A stretch of DNA of 29,415 nucleotides, taken from Deltaproteobacteria bacterium. GTDB lineage: Bacteria; Desulfobacterota; DSM-4660; Desulfatiglandales; HGW-15. Below are positions 1 to 13,353 of this stretch, one piece after another. Position 1 is the first letter of the stretch. The number at the start of each line of letters is the position of its first letter. The stretch spans positions 1 to 29,415 of the forward strand of contig JAFGPH010000292.1 of assembly GCA_016926135.1 (NCBI GenBank), read 5' to 3'. Under the pieces are notes generated by a model. That model saw nothing but the letters and a program-made list of their open reading frames with translations. It did no database searches and was not told the origin of the DNA. A program made the translations under genes and the position numbers.

Positions 1-1917
1 GATGAACCCCACATTGCTGCGCACGTTGAGCACTTCCTCCCGGGCCTGAGGGCTGCCGAAGTGGGCCGCCCTCTCCCACTCCCCGGCCAGGCGGAAGACG
101 GCCCCCAGCGCGGCCTGCCGTTCGTGCAGGGGGGTACGCTTCACCGGGTGCCGGCGCCGGCCCCCCAGCACGGCAAGGCTCGTGGGTTCCACCGGCGGTC
201 TGAGAGTGGTGGGCAGGACCGACCCCGGCGCCAGGCCTTTCTTCTCGGCAACCAGTGCGGCCAGGTTCTGACCCGAGAACGTGCTCTGGCTCGGCCCGGT
301 TCCTGCGGCGGTGTAGCGCTTCACCAGTTCCGGTCCGTCGAAGCCGTCCTCCAGGGCCTCCTCCACCTGGCCGACCGTCACGTCCTCGTCGAAGCTGACG
401 AACCTCCAATAACCGGGCCCCTTCCCGATCCAAGTCCCACACCCCGTTTTCGGACGAGGAAGGCCGGCAAGCTCGTTTCTGGCTGAAGCCAGCTCCGATC
501 CCACCTCCACACCCGCGTCCCTGAGGCCCGACAGTCCTGCGAGCCTTCCTTCCGCCTCCACCGACCGTTCATCGTCAAGGCCGCTCACCCGGCCCGCCCC
601 ATGAACCCCCTCCGGAGGCCTTCCCGGAAGGAAGCGTCCCGTTGGGGCATCGTAGACGACCGGCGCCCCGGCAACGTGGAGGAGCTGAGACAGGGGCGTC
701 TCACCGGCAGATGCGACCAGCACGTCACAGGGCAGGGAAAGGCTCTTGCCACCATCCACGGAGCGCAGTTCCACCCCTTTTAGCGTGCTTCTCTGTCTGG
801 CCGCGGCCGGTCGGTATCCGGCCAGGAAGGGCACGGCCAAACGATGGAGGCGCGCCACCGCCTCCGGGTCGAAACCCTCTTGACGAATGTCGGTCACGGC
901 CAGGACCCTGACCCCGGCCTCGGCAAGGTCCGCAGCCACCTCCAGCAGGCCGTCGTGGCATCCGCATACGACGGCGAGGCACCCCGGCCTCAGGGCGAAA
1001 TGATGAAGAAGCTGCTGGGCGCAACTCCCCTGCATGACCCCCGGCGCATCGTTGTTTTCAAAAACGAGCGGCCTCTCTATGGCCCCCGTTGCAACCACCA
1101 CGCCTTTCGCCCGGATCTCCAGATACCGGTAACGAAATCGATCGCTCGGCCCGCCCTTCTGGACGGCCGTCACCTGATTGGACTGATACATGCCCGTCGC
1201 CGCGGCCGACAGCAGCACTCGGATGTTTTCGGCGGCCAGGACCTCCTCAGCCCGTTGCCTCGCATAAAGGTAGGCAGGAATGCGGTTGTGAAGCGGCACG
1301 CGGCGATAGTCCAGGGACCCTCCCAGATGATCTTTCCTTTCCAGGAGAACAACCCTGACCCCGGCCCGGGCGGCGGTCAGGGCAGCCGTCATTCCGGCCA
1401 GACCTCCTCCGATCACGCACAGCTCGCAGTTCAGATACTGGCTCTGGTAGAGGCCATCGCTCATGGCCGGGTCCAGCCTTCCGATCCCGGCGGACCATCT
1501 CAGGATCTTTTGCGCCAGGGGCCATATCCAGGCGGGCCTGTGAAACCTGCGGTAGTAGAATCCCGCGGGCATGGCGCCGTGAAACCACTGCAGGGCCGAG
1601 AGGAGATCGCATTCCGGGCTTCCGATCACGTTCTGAGGCAGAACCTCCATGCCCTCTTCAAGGGGTCTTGCGCAGGCCCTCACGTTGGGCTCCCCGTTCA
1701 CGCGCATCAGGCATTGGCTCCCGTGCCCGTCCAGATTGTAGAGTCCCCGCGGCCGGTGGTACTTCAGGCTCCGCGAGAAGATGCGCACGCCGTTGGCAAA
1801 AAGGGCCGTGGCCACCGTGTCGCCCGCCAGGCCCCTCAGCGACTTTCCCCGGTAAGAGAACGCGATGTCTCTCTCCCGGTCAATTCGCTCCATGGGCGTG
1901 GCCGCCAGGCGTTTCAT
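1..1917 (-). CDS. soxA: Sarcosine oxidase-type alpha subunit, 3' end cut by window edge
   Basis: Open frame of 639 codons running off the left edge. It begins at an ATG that overlaps the soxD stop in an ATGA. Residues about 15-95 match the Fer2_4-like N-terminal region of SoxA (SLKYHRPRGL, then GEPNVRA). A Rossmann dinucleotide fold sits near residues 165-200 (VIGGGLAGMTAALTAARAG), followed by the NAD(P)/FAD region with VVVATGAIERPLVFENNDAPGVM. From about residue 530 comes KRYTAAGTGPSQSTFSGQN and then TTLRPP, typical of SoxA. The start of a GcvT-like, tetrahydrofolate-binding aminomethyltransferase domain appears at about residue 590 (VKRTPLHE, then EVLNVRSNVGFI). The family demethylates sarcosine and can make methylene-THF. 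The missing part should be the rest of the GcvT domain, and soxG may follow outside the window. Related amine oxidases such as dimethylglycine or opine-type enzymes share this architecture, so the substrate is inferred. Confidence 0.85.
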   Translation of the reverse strand, partial: MKRLAATPMERIDRERDIAFSYRGKSLRGLAGDTVATALFANGVRIFSRSLKYHRPRGLYNLDGHGSQCLMRVNGEPNVRACARPLEEGMEVLPQNVIGSPECDLLSALQWFHGAMPAGFYYRRFHRPAWIWPLAQKILRWSAGIGRLDPAMSDGLYQSQYLNCELCVIGGGLAGMTAALTAARAGVRVVLLERKDHLGGSLDYRRVPLHNRIPAYLYARQRAEEVLAAENIRVLLSAAATGMYQSNQVTAVQKGGPSDRFRYRYLEIRAKGVVVATGAIERPLVFENNDAPGVMQGSCAQQLLHHFALRPGCLAVVCGCHDGLLEVAADLAEAGVRVLAVTDIRQEGFDPEAVARLHRLAVPFLAGYRPAAARQRSTLKGVELRSVDGGKSLSLPCDVLVASAGETPLSQLLHVAGAPVVYDAPTGRFLPGRPPEGVHGAGRVSGLDDERSVEAEGRLAGLSGLRDAGVEVGSELASARNELAGLPRPKTGCGTWIGKGPGYWRFVSFDEDVTVGQVEEALEDGFDGPELVKRYTAAGTGPSQSTFSGQNLAALVAEKKGLAPGSVLPTTLRPPVEPTSLAVLGGRRRHPVKRTPLHERQAALGAVFRLAGEWERAAHFGSPQAREEVLNVRSNVGFI

Positions 1918-2171
1918 GCGAGATCCACCTCAACCCTGACAGGCAGATTGTCCCTCGTATCCCTCCAGAGGGTGAACCAGCAGCCGCATCCCTTGGAGTG
2001 GTGCCACCACTCCTTTTGAAAGCCTTCCTCGTTTCTCGACACGTACACGTACTCGGCCCATTCGGCAGGCCCGGTGCTGTTCTCGTCGGGTCGAACCTTC
2101 ACTTCTCCACCGAATCGAAACTCATAGATGTCCCGGGGACCGCAGTTCGGACAGGAAATCACAAAAGACAC
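1914..2171 (-). CDS. soxD: Sarcosine oxidase-type delta subunit (small zinc protein)
   Basis: An 85-residue protein, the usual size for SoxD. Near the N-terminus it has CPNCG (C7, C10). Further on, HHSKGCGCWF gives H57/H58, C62 and C64, matching the Cys-Cys-His-Cys zinc site of the delta subunit of heterotetrameric sarcosine oxidase. RDTRDN near the C-terminus is also a family feature. A strong ribosome-binding site (GGGAGGTG) lies just upstream of the ATG. The gene follows soxB by 17 nt, and its stop overlaps the soxA start by 4 nt (ATGA), so soxBDA is one translationally coupled operon. The subunit is structural and has no known catalytic role. Confidence 0.9.
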   Translation of the reverse strand: MSFVISCPNCGPRDIYEFRFGGEVKVRPDENSTGPAEWAEYVYVSRNEEGFQKEWWHHSKGCGCWFTLWRDTRDNLPVRVEVDLA

Positions 2172-2188
2172 GCTTCACCTCCCTGGTG

Positions 2189-3415
2189 CTAATTCCACGG
2201 GGTGTAGAACATGGTGGCGGCCGTCTCCTTCTGGAGATTGAACGCTGCAAATCGCCCCAGGTGAAACGGCTTCAGGATCTCGGGGCACTCCCTCGTGGCC
2301 ATCCAGCGGGCCATGTATTTGCCCGTCACCGGCCCGGACTTGAACCCAAAATAACCCCACCCGCAGTCCATGTAGTACCCCCCGATCTCGCTGTCGCTCA
2401 TGATGGGAGCCATGTCGGGTGTCATGTCCGTGAGACCGCCCCAGATCCTCATGAACCGTGCCCCCCGAAGAGCGGGCAGCAGATCCACGAGGGCCTCCCC
2501 CTGGTGCTTCATGTATTTCGCCGAGGTGTGTGTGGCGTAACTCGGCCAGGGATCCATGTGGGCGCCGGTCACGAACTCCCCTTTCAGGCCCTGATAGCCG
2601 TACGCATGGTACCTTCCGGAGGAGATCACATGGTGGAGAAAAGGCTTCAGAGGCTCCGTCACCAGGGCCTGGAGGGGCAACACGGTCACCGGCAACGCGA
2701 GCCCCACCATAGCGGACACGCTTGGGCTGTATCCTCCGGCCGCATTCAGGACGATCCGGGTTTTCACGGTTCCCCGGTCCGTGAGCACCCCGCTCACGCT
2801 GCCTTGCTCCAGCAGGATGTCTTTCACTTGCGTGCCCTGATGAATGTGAACCCCCAGGCGATCGGCACCGCCGGCCAGGGCCCACACCACGGCATCGTGG
2901 CGCACCGTGCCCCCGGGCGGATGGTACATGCCGCCCATGACGGGGAAGCGGGGCCTCTGGGTGATATCCAGAAGCGGGATGAGCTTCTTGCACTCGGCTG
3001 GCGAGAGGAATTGAGAGCGGACCCCCATAACCTGGCCGGTGGCGGTGATCATCTTCAGGCCTGCCACTTCGGCCTCGGAATGGGCGAGATTCAGATTGCC
3101 GATGTTGGCGAACATGAGGTTGAAGTCCAGCTCCCGGGTCAGCTCCGGCCACATCCTGAGCCCTTCATCGTAAAGCGGGAGATTCTCCTTGCTGCGCTGG
3201 TTGGAGCGGGCGATGGCCGTGTTGCGGCCGCTGCCGCCGTAACCGATGTACCGGCGCTCCATGACCGCCACGCGACGGATGCTGTGATCCCTTGCCAGGA
3301 AATAGGCTGCAGCCAGGCCGTGGACCCCCCCGCCCACGATGACCGCATCGTAAGAATTCCTCATGGTCTTTTCGCGCCACAGGGGGCGCTTCCGCCATGG
3401 CCTGAACAGGTTCAC
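2189..3415 (-). CDS. soxB: Sarcosine oxidase-type beta subunit (FAD/FMN amine oxidase)
   Basis: A flavoprotein of the DAO/SoxB family. The N-terminal FAD-binding Rossmann motif is VIVGGGVHGLAAAYFLA. The segment GGTVRHDAVVWALAGGA contains the histidine that carries covalent FMN in characterised heterotetrameric enzymes. The C-terminal flavin motif is YYMDCGWGYFGFKSGP. I chose a GTG start at 3415 because GGAG lies 5 nt upstream and the resulting N-terminus (NLFRPWRKRPL) resembles the leader seen before the FAD fold in other SoxB proteins. With this start the FMN histidine becomes residue 173, the position reported for known enzymes. An ATG at 3364 is the alternative (391 aa) but has a poor ribosome-binding site. 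First gene of soxBDA. In an anaerobe the electron acceptor is probably not O2. Confidence 0.87.
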   Translation of the reverse strand: MNLFRPWRKRPLWREKTMRNSYDAVIVGGGVHGLAAAYFLARDHSIRRVAVMERRYIGYGGSGRNTAIARSNQRSKENLPLYDEGLRMWPELTRELDFNLMFANIGNLNLAHSEAEVAGLKMITATGQVMGVRSQFLSPAECKKLIPLLDITQRPRFPVMGGMYHPPGGTVRHDAVVWALAGGADRLGVHIHQGTQVKDILLEQGSVSGVLTDRGTVKTRIVLNAAGGYSPSVSAMVGLALPVTVLPLQALVTEPLKPFLHHVISSGRYHAYGYQGLKGEFVTGAHMDPWPSYATHTSAKYMKHQGEALVDLLPALRGARFMRIWGGLTDMTPDMAPIMSDSEIGGYYMDCGWGYFGFKSGPVTGKYMARWMATRECPEILKPFHLGRFAAFNLQKETAATMFYTPWN

Positions 3416-3505
3416 CTTGACTCCGGAATCCCCACACCCGGGGGCGCAGGAAAGATCAGGTGGGACAACAAGTAACCGCTCAGCCTCTGCGCAAGGAGCG
3501 AAGCA

Positions 3506-3534
3506 CGAATACAAATGTTAACATAAGTTTACAA
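3506..3534 (-). promoter_or_regulatory. Possible sox operon promoter with TGTTAACA palindrome
   Basis: On the minus strand TTGTAA (3529-3534) is followed after 17 nt by TATTCG (3506-3511). The -35 is fair but the -10 matches only three of six positions. The spacer holds the perfect 8-bp palindrome TGTTAACA (3516-3523). The patch is clearly AT-rich against GC-rich surroundings and sits about 90 nt before the soxB GTG. The 3416-3671 interval otherwise holds no gene. This is a weak call. Confidence 0.3.
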
Positions 3535-3544
3535 CAGGCGAGAC

Positions 3545-3562
3545 GCCGGGTCAACCCCCGGC
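3545..3562. terminator. GC-rich hairpin downstream of gpsA
   Basis: GCCGGG (3545-3550) and CCCGGC (3557-3562) form a 6-bp stem with loop TCAACC, 110-127 nt beyond the gpsA stop. No U-run follows in the minus direction, and only a short ATTTT follows in the plus direction. It may be a weak or Rho-assisted 3' end for the dnaN-gpsA transcript. Confidence 0.3.
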
Positions 3563-3671
3563 AGGCATTTTCTCAAAAGCATCCGCCCTGTGCGAAGGTC
3601 GAAGGTTGAGTAAGGCAGGTCTTCAAAGCGAAGGCATCCATGCCCGCAGAACATTTTTCGGCTCGCGCCGT

Positions 3672-4700
3672 TCAGTACTCCGGTTCACGCTTCAGATCCC
3701 GCGTCATGAGACCCCTCAGGGCCTCCCTGGGATCTTTGTTTTCGTAGAGCACCCGGTAGACCTGCTCAACAATCGGCATGTCCACACCGGTCTTTCGAGC
3801 CAGATGGTACGCCGAGCGCGTCGTTTTCACGCCCTCCGCCACCGTGCTCATCCCGCTCAGGATTTCCGGAAGACGCTTGCCCTTCCCGATCTCAAGTCCA
3901 ACCGTGCGGTTTCTGCTCAGATCCCCCGTGCAGGTCAGCACCAGGTCCCCCATGCCCGCCAGACCGGCAAACGTTGCAGGCCTGGCGCCCAGGGCAACCC
4001 CCAGCCTTGTCATCTCTGCGAGCCCCCGGGTGATAAGCGCGGCCCTGGTATTGTGGCCCACCTCGAGACCGTCGGCGATACCCGCGGCGAGGGCAACCAC
4101 ATTCTTGAGCGCACCACAGAGTTCCACCCCCATGAGATCATCCGTGAGGTAGGCGCGAAAGATCTCTGAAGAGAAAAGGTGCTGCAAGCGCATCCCCAGC
4201 TCCACGTCGCGGCAGGCAATGGTAACGGCCGTGGGGTTTCCCCTGGAAACCTCCCGGGCGAAGCTGGGACCGCTCAGGCAGGCCACGCTCTCCGCTTCCG
4301 GCCACTTTTCGAGCAAAGCCGCCTCGACGATCTGGGACATGGTCAGGAGGGTTTCGTTTTCAATCCCCTTCGTGGCGCTCAGCAGGGCGGTCCCCTGCTC
4401 CACGTGCGGAAACAGCTGCTGCAGGACTTCCCGAAACACGTGGGACGGGACGACCATGACCACCAGATCCTTTGCCGAGGCCGCATCACGATGGGAACGC
4501 ACGGGGTGGAGCCCCGGTGCGAGCGTTACGCCGGGAAGAAAGGCCCGGTTCACCCTTTCATCCCGGATCTGGCGGTAGACCTCTTCCTCCCTGACCCAGA
4601 GATCCACCCCGAAGCCTTTTTTTGCGAGGTGATCGGCCAGGGCCGTGCCCCAGGCGCCGGCCCCGATCACCCCGATTTGACTGAAGTCTCTTTGCGCCAT
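3672..4700 (-). CDS. gpsA: NAD(P)H-dependent glycerol-3-phosphate dehydrogenase
   Basis: A cytoplasmic enzyme that reduces dihydroxyacetone phosphate to sn-glycerol-3-phosphate for phospholipid synthesis. It is 342 residues long, normal for GpsA. Visible motifs are the NAD(P)-binding GAGAWGTALA at residues 13-22, the ATKGIE motif with K111, LSGPSFA at 142-148, and GALKNVVALAAGI at 196-208 containing the catalytic lysine K199. It starts 9 nt after the gyrA stop, and the gyrA 3' end supplies GGAGGAG about 12 nt before the ATG, so it is the last gene of the dnaN-gyrB-gyrA-gpsA operon. Coupling of a phospholipid gene to gyrase is probably housekeeping co-transcription and need not imply a functional link. 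Confidence 0.97.
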   Translation of the reverse strand: MAQRDFSQIGVIGAGAWGTALADHLAKKGFGVDLWVREEEVYRQIRDERVNRAFLPGVTLAPGLHPVRSHRDAASAKDLVVMVVPSHVFREVLQQLFPHVEQGTALLSATKGIENETLLTMSQIVEAALLEKWPEAESVACLSGPSFAREVSRGNPTAVTIACRDVELGMRLQHLFSSEIFRAYLTDDLMGVELCGALKNVVALAAGIADGLEVGHNTRAALITRGLAEMTRLGVALGARPATFAGLAGMGDLVLTCTGDLSRNRTVGLEIGKGKRLPEILSGMSTVAEGVKTTRSAYHLARKTGVDMPIVEQVYRVLYENKDPREALRGLMTRDLKREPEY

Positions 4701-4709
4701 CCCGGAAGA

Positions 4710-10638
<5,929 letters not shown>

Positions 10639-10827
10639 TGTATCTCCTCCGGGTAATAACCATCATAGATGGCGTGAATTTGTGCAAAAGCCCGATAAGC
10701 CTCTGAAGCGTCTCACTCATTGGTTAATCGGTTATTGAAGCGATGGGTTTGCTTTTCTTCCCCCAATGACAAAAAATATTGCCAAAGACGGTCCTGACAT
10801 TCTGATCAACATGGTTTCCATAGCTTT
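10639..10827. other. dnaA-dnaN intergenic region, no clear oriC
   Basis: 189 nt between two minus-strand replication genes. It is more AT-rich than its surroundings and contains the dnaN ribosome-binding site. The hexamer TATGAT on the minus strand could be a -10, but no good -35 is visible. Two adjacent imperfect 8-mers, TTGGTTAA (10720-10727) and TCGGTTAT (10728-10735), are present. No sequence close to the TTATCCACA DnaA box is found; the nearest has two mismatches. There is no convincing evidence that this is the replication origin. Confidence 0.5.
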
Positions 10828-12120
10828 CTAACAAATAAGATTCTCAAGCTGCGTCAAATCCTGATTCATAGAGCCCCCGGATGTTCTTGCTTTTTCCACC
10901 TGTCGAACGGCGTAGAGGACGGTGGAGTGATCCCTTCGCCCGAACGCCTCACCGATCTGTTTAAACGAGAGTGAAGTGTGCTTTCTGGCCAGGTACATGG
11001 CTATTTGCCTGGGATAAGATTGAGAGCGCTTCTTCTTTCCGGAAACAAGATCCCTTTGGGAAATATTAAAGTAACTGGCCGCGATGGACTGAATATCTTC
11101 GACACTTACGCCGTTCCTTCCACTTCCTTTTACCAGGGATTTGGCTATAGAAAGGTTGATGTTCCCGCCTGTGATGGAGGTATAGGTCTCGATTTTCGCG
11201 ATGTTTTTGAAAAGCCCCTGGATATCCGAGCAGCTCTGGGAAAGAAAGAAGATCACGTCTTCGGGCAGGTGAACGCGATCCTCACGCGCCTTTCTTCTGG
11301 TCAGAGCGAGAAGGGATGACGGATCGGGGGACTGGATCTCGGCAATGAGCCCGGATGCGACCCTGGACTTCAGCTCCGGTGTCATATGGATCAGGTGGTG
11401 CGGAGCCGTATCGGCGCTGATGACGATCTTTCGGTTTTGAGACACACTGTGGTCAAAAAGCGAGAGAAATGCGTGTTGCGTCTTGGGCCGGCTGGAGAGG
11501 AGGTGGAGGTCATCAAAGAGGATCACCTCCACGCCGGCGTAACGCTCTTGGAACGATTCGTGTTGATCATTTCTCCATGAGTGGATAAATTCAGAGGTGA
11601 AATCCGTGGAGGTCATGTACCGTACGGCTGCGCCGGCTCTGAGTTCCAGGATCCGGTTTCCGATCCCCTGTAGAAGATGGGTTTTGCCCAGGCCAGATGC
11701 ACAAAAGATATACAGGGGATTGTAAATGCATTCTTTTTTCTCCGCCAGATCGACGGCAGAAGAATAAGCAAAACGGTTCCAAGCACCGGTATGGAAAGAA
11801 GAGAAGGTCTTCGAGGAATCCAGGCCCCTGACGGACCCTTTATCGTGGCCGTTGTTTGTCTCCGGCACATTGCCTTTGCGGCAGTGGAATGTGACGGATG
11901 CCGGATGTTTCAGGATCCGGCTGAAGGAATCCTCCAACTCATGAAGGTATTGATCCTCAAGCCATACAGCGACATACTTGTTGGGCACAGAGAGGATCAC
12001 CGACGAACCATCCTGCTCCGTCAGGGATACGCGGCCGAACCATGTATCAAAGTCGGACGCGCTGAGCCGTGTGCACAGGTCCTTTGAGACGCGCTGCCAT
12101 ATGGTTTTCTTTTGAGGCAT
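10828..12120 (-). CDS. dnaA: Chromosomal replication initiator DnaA, divergent ATPase
   Basis: 430 residues with the four-domain DnaA layout. Domain I covers residues 1-80 (IWQRV, DTWFGRV), followed by a short linker. The AAA+ domain III has its P-loop at 140-147 (CASGLGKT), Walker B at 200-204 (ILFDD), and the SR of the arginine-finger box at 252-253. Domain IV has LSFKQIGEAFGRRDHSTVLYAVR, the DnaA-box-binding helix-turn-helix signature. Oddities: the first Walker A glycine is C140, and the sensor II segment normally written NIRELEGAL is DIQGLFKNI, with Q301 replacing arginine. The DNA-binding signature and the position beside dnaN still favour a true DnaA. The ATG has only a weak GGGG ribosome-binding site. 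Confidence 0.93.
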   Translation of the reverse strand: MPQKKTIWQRVSKDLCTRLSASDFDTWFGRVSLTEQDGSSVILSVPNKYVAVWLEDQYLHELEDSFSRILKHPASVTFHCRKGNVPETNNGHDKGSVRGLDSSKTFSSFHTGAWNRFAYSSAVDLAEKKECIYNPLYIFCASGLGKTHLLQGIGNRILELRAGAAVRYMTSTDFTSEFIHSWRNDQHESFQERYAGVEVILFDDLHLLSSRPKTQHAFLSLFDHSVSQNRKIVISADTAPHHLIHMTPELKSRVASGLIAEIQSPDPSSLLALTRRKAREDRVHLPEDVIFFLSQSCSDIQGLFKNIAKIETYTSITGGNINLSIAKSLVKGSGRNGVSVEDIQSIAASYFNISQRDLVSGKKKRSQSYPRQIAMYLARKHTSLSFKQIGEAFGRRDHSTVLYAVRQVEKARTSGGSMNQDLTQLENLIC

Positions 12121-12156
12121 TTTGAGGGAGAGGCCCCTGAGTTTAAGACTCTTTGA

Positions 12157-12185
12157 ATATTAGAAAAACTTTGACTTCATCGCAA
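12157..12185 (-). promoter_or_regulatory. Candidate dnaA promoter
   Basis: On the minus strand TTGCGA (12180-12185), a 17-nt spacer and TAATAT (12157-12162) match four of six bases in each hexamer. It lies in the 93-nt divergent region between dnaA and cooC. No comparably good plus-strand promoter for cooC was found in that gap. Confidence 0.4.
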
Positions 12186-12213
12186 CTAAAAACTTCCCTG
12201 CAAGGAGACTAAA

Positions 12214-12972
12214 ATGGCTAATTCACCATACGCCATAGCCTTGGCCGGCAAGGGTGGAACCGGAAAGACGACTGTGGCGGGATTTCTTGTTAAGTATTTA
12301 GTATTAAATGGGAAAAAGCCAGTATTGGCCGTGGATGCCGATGCGAACGCCAATTTGAACGAGGTCCTGGGCCTCACGGTCGAGGAGACCCTGGGAGACG
12401 CCAGGGAGGAGATGAAGAAGGGTGTGGCCTCCGGCATGACCAAGGATGTGTTTATGGAGATGAAACTGGAGCAGGCGGTTGTGGAGGCTGAGGGTTATGA
12501 CCTGGTCGTTATGGGTAGGCCGGAGGGGGCAGGGTGCTATTGTGCAGCCAACACGCTCCTAACAAACTACCTCGACAGGCTGATGGGGAACTATGCCGCT
12601 GTGGTCATGGACAATGAAGCCGGTATGGAGCATCTGAGCCGGATGACCACCAATAACGTGAACGCCTTACTTGTGGTTTCCGACTCAAGCCGGAGAGGGA
12701 TCCAGGCTGCAGCCCGCATCTTCGAACTGGCTAATGAACTCTCTCTCAAAATCGAACACAAGCACCTCATCGTCAATCAGGCCCAGAAGGGTGAAATCGT
12801 GGACCTTACCGCCGCGGCAAGAGACTTCGGTCTGGAATTGTCGGGTGTCATTCCGGAGGACCCGCAGGTCAGAGAGTATGACAGGACCGGGAAGCCCACG
12901 ATCACTCTGGATGAAAACAATAGCGCTGTGCGGGCGGCTTTCGACATTTTCAGGAGAATCACGGATCTATAA
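12214..12972 (+). CDS. cooC: CooC/AcsF-type nickel-insertion ATPase
   Basis: A MinD/SIMIBI P-loop ATPase of 252 residues. Members of this family use ATP to load nickel into carbon monoxide dehydrogenase (CooC, AcsF) or acetyl-CoA synthase. The deviant Walker A GKGGTGKTT is at residues 12-20. AVDADANANL follows as the switch region. GAGCYCAAN gives the CXC pair C108/C110 that binds metal at the CooC dimer interface. VVMDNEAGMEHLSR is a further CooC-type motif. A good ribosome-binding site (AAGGAG, 12202-12207) lies 6 nt upstream of the ATG. It is transcribed divergently from dnaA and lies upstream of the acs genes on the same strand, which supports a role in maturing that complex. Whether it serves CODH or ACS cannot be told from sequence. 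Confidence 0.93.
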   Translation: MANSPYAIALAGKGGTGKTTVAGFLVKYLVLNGKKPVLAVDADANANLNEVLGLTVEETLGDAREEMKKGVASGMTKDVFMEMKLEQAVVEAEGYDLVVMGRPEGAGCYCAANTLLTNYLDRLMGNYAAVVMDNEAGMEHLSRMTTNNVNALLVVSDSSRRGIQAAARIFELANELSLKIEHKHLIVNQAQKGEIVDLTAAARDFGLELSGVIPEDPQVREYDRTGKPTITLDENNSAVRAAFDIFRRITDL

Positions 12973-13072
12973 TACCATATCTAGAGTGATCGAACAGTAT
13001 CACGACTATATCTTGATTCTCCAGCCGAAGAAATTAAAAACACAAACCATCTGAATTACTGACCAAAATTTC

Positions 13073-13101
13073 TTGACAATGAGAATGCTCTCAAATATGT
13101 T
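13073..13101 (+). promoter_or_regulatory. Promoter of the acsDBCE block with Fur-like operator
   Basis: A perfect -35 TTGACA (13073-13078) is followed after 17 nt by TATGTT (13096-13101). The spacer contains TGAGA-ATGC-TCTCA (13080-13093), an inverted repeat. The segment from 13075 matches the 19-bp Fur consensus at 11 positions, including two near-perfect GATAAT-like hexamers (GACAAT, GAGAAT). Iron or metal control of a pathway built on Fe, Ni and Co proteins would make sense, but the regulator is inferred. Confidence 0.55.
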
Positions 13102-13108
13102 GCATACA

Positions 13109-13132
13109 CCCCTTCAAATGGGGGGTTTTTTT
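13109..13132 (+). terminator. Terminator-like hairpin between cooC and acsD
   Basis: CCCC (13109-13112), loop TTCAAAT, GGGGGG (13120-13125), then seven Ts (13126-13132). It is best read as the 3' end for cooC transcripts. It lies directly at the predicted start of the acs transcript, where nascent RNA would be too short to terminate, so both signals can coexist. The stem is short (4-5 bp). Confidence 0.55.
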
Positions 13133-13353
13133 GTTTGAATGTTTATTGTCCGTATTCCTCCAGTGTGGAGCTGAACGCCTGTTTCAGCTAGCCTCCAAAA
13201 TTCATTTTGAGACATATACACAATCGAGGCCGACAAACGGGGGGTACTCCTCTTTGTTTCTATTCCTGTATTCAGGTGTTTGCACGACTCGCCCTCAGCA
13301 GCAGGAGTTGTCGTGTACCAAATTCATCGTAAAGGGGAAAGGAGGAAAATACA

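Larger units (their letters stand above)
12973..13353 (+). promoter_or_regulatory. 381-nt gene-free region before acsD: promoter, operator and structured leader
   Basis: No credible gene lies in this stretch. In order it holds: an inverted repeat GTGAT/ATCAC at 12986-13003; a sigma-70-type promoter with a palindromic spacer at 13073-13101; a C4/G4 hairpin with a seven-T run at 13109-13132; hairpins CTCCA-GTG-TGGAG (13158-13170) and GCTGAA/TTCAGC (13170-13188); CCTG-TATT-CAGG (13265-13276); a longer CACGAC/GTCGTG stem (13283-13315); and the acsD ribosome-binding site GGAGG (13341-13345). No cobalamin-riboswitch B12 box or other known riboswitch core was recognised. Confidence 0.6.

Noticed and set aside
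10639..10827. oriC with DnaA boxes
   Set aside because: No TTATCCACA-like sequence with fewer than two mismatches was found.
12986..13003. CRP or FNR operator GTGAT-N8-ATCAC
   Set aside because: The half-sites are too far apart: CRP needs GTGA-N6-TCAC and FNR needs TTGAT-N4-ATCAA.
13133..13353. Cobalamin riboswitch
   Set aside because: The corrinoid context suggested one, but no B12-box-like or conserved core sequence is visible.
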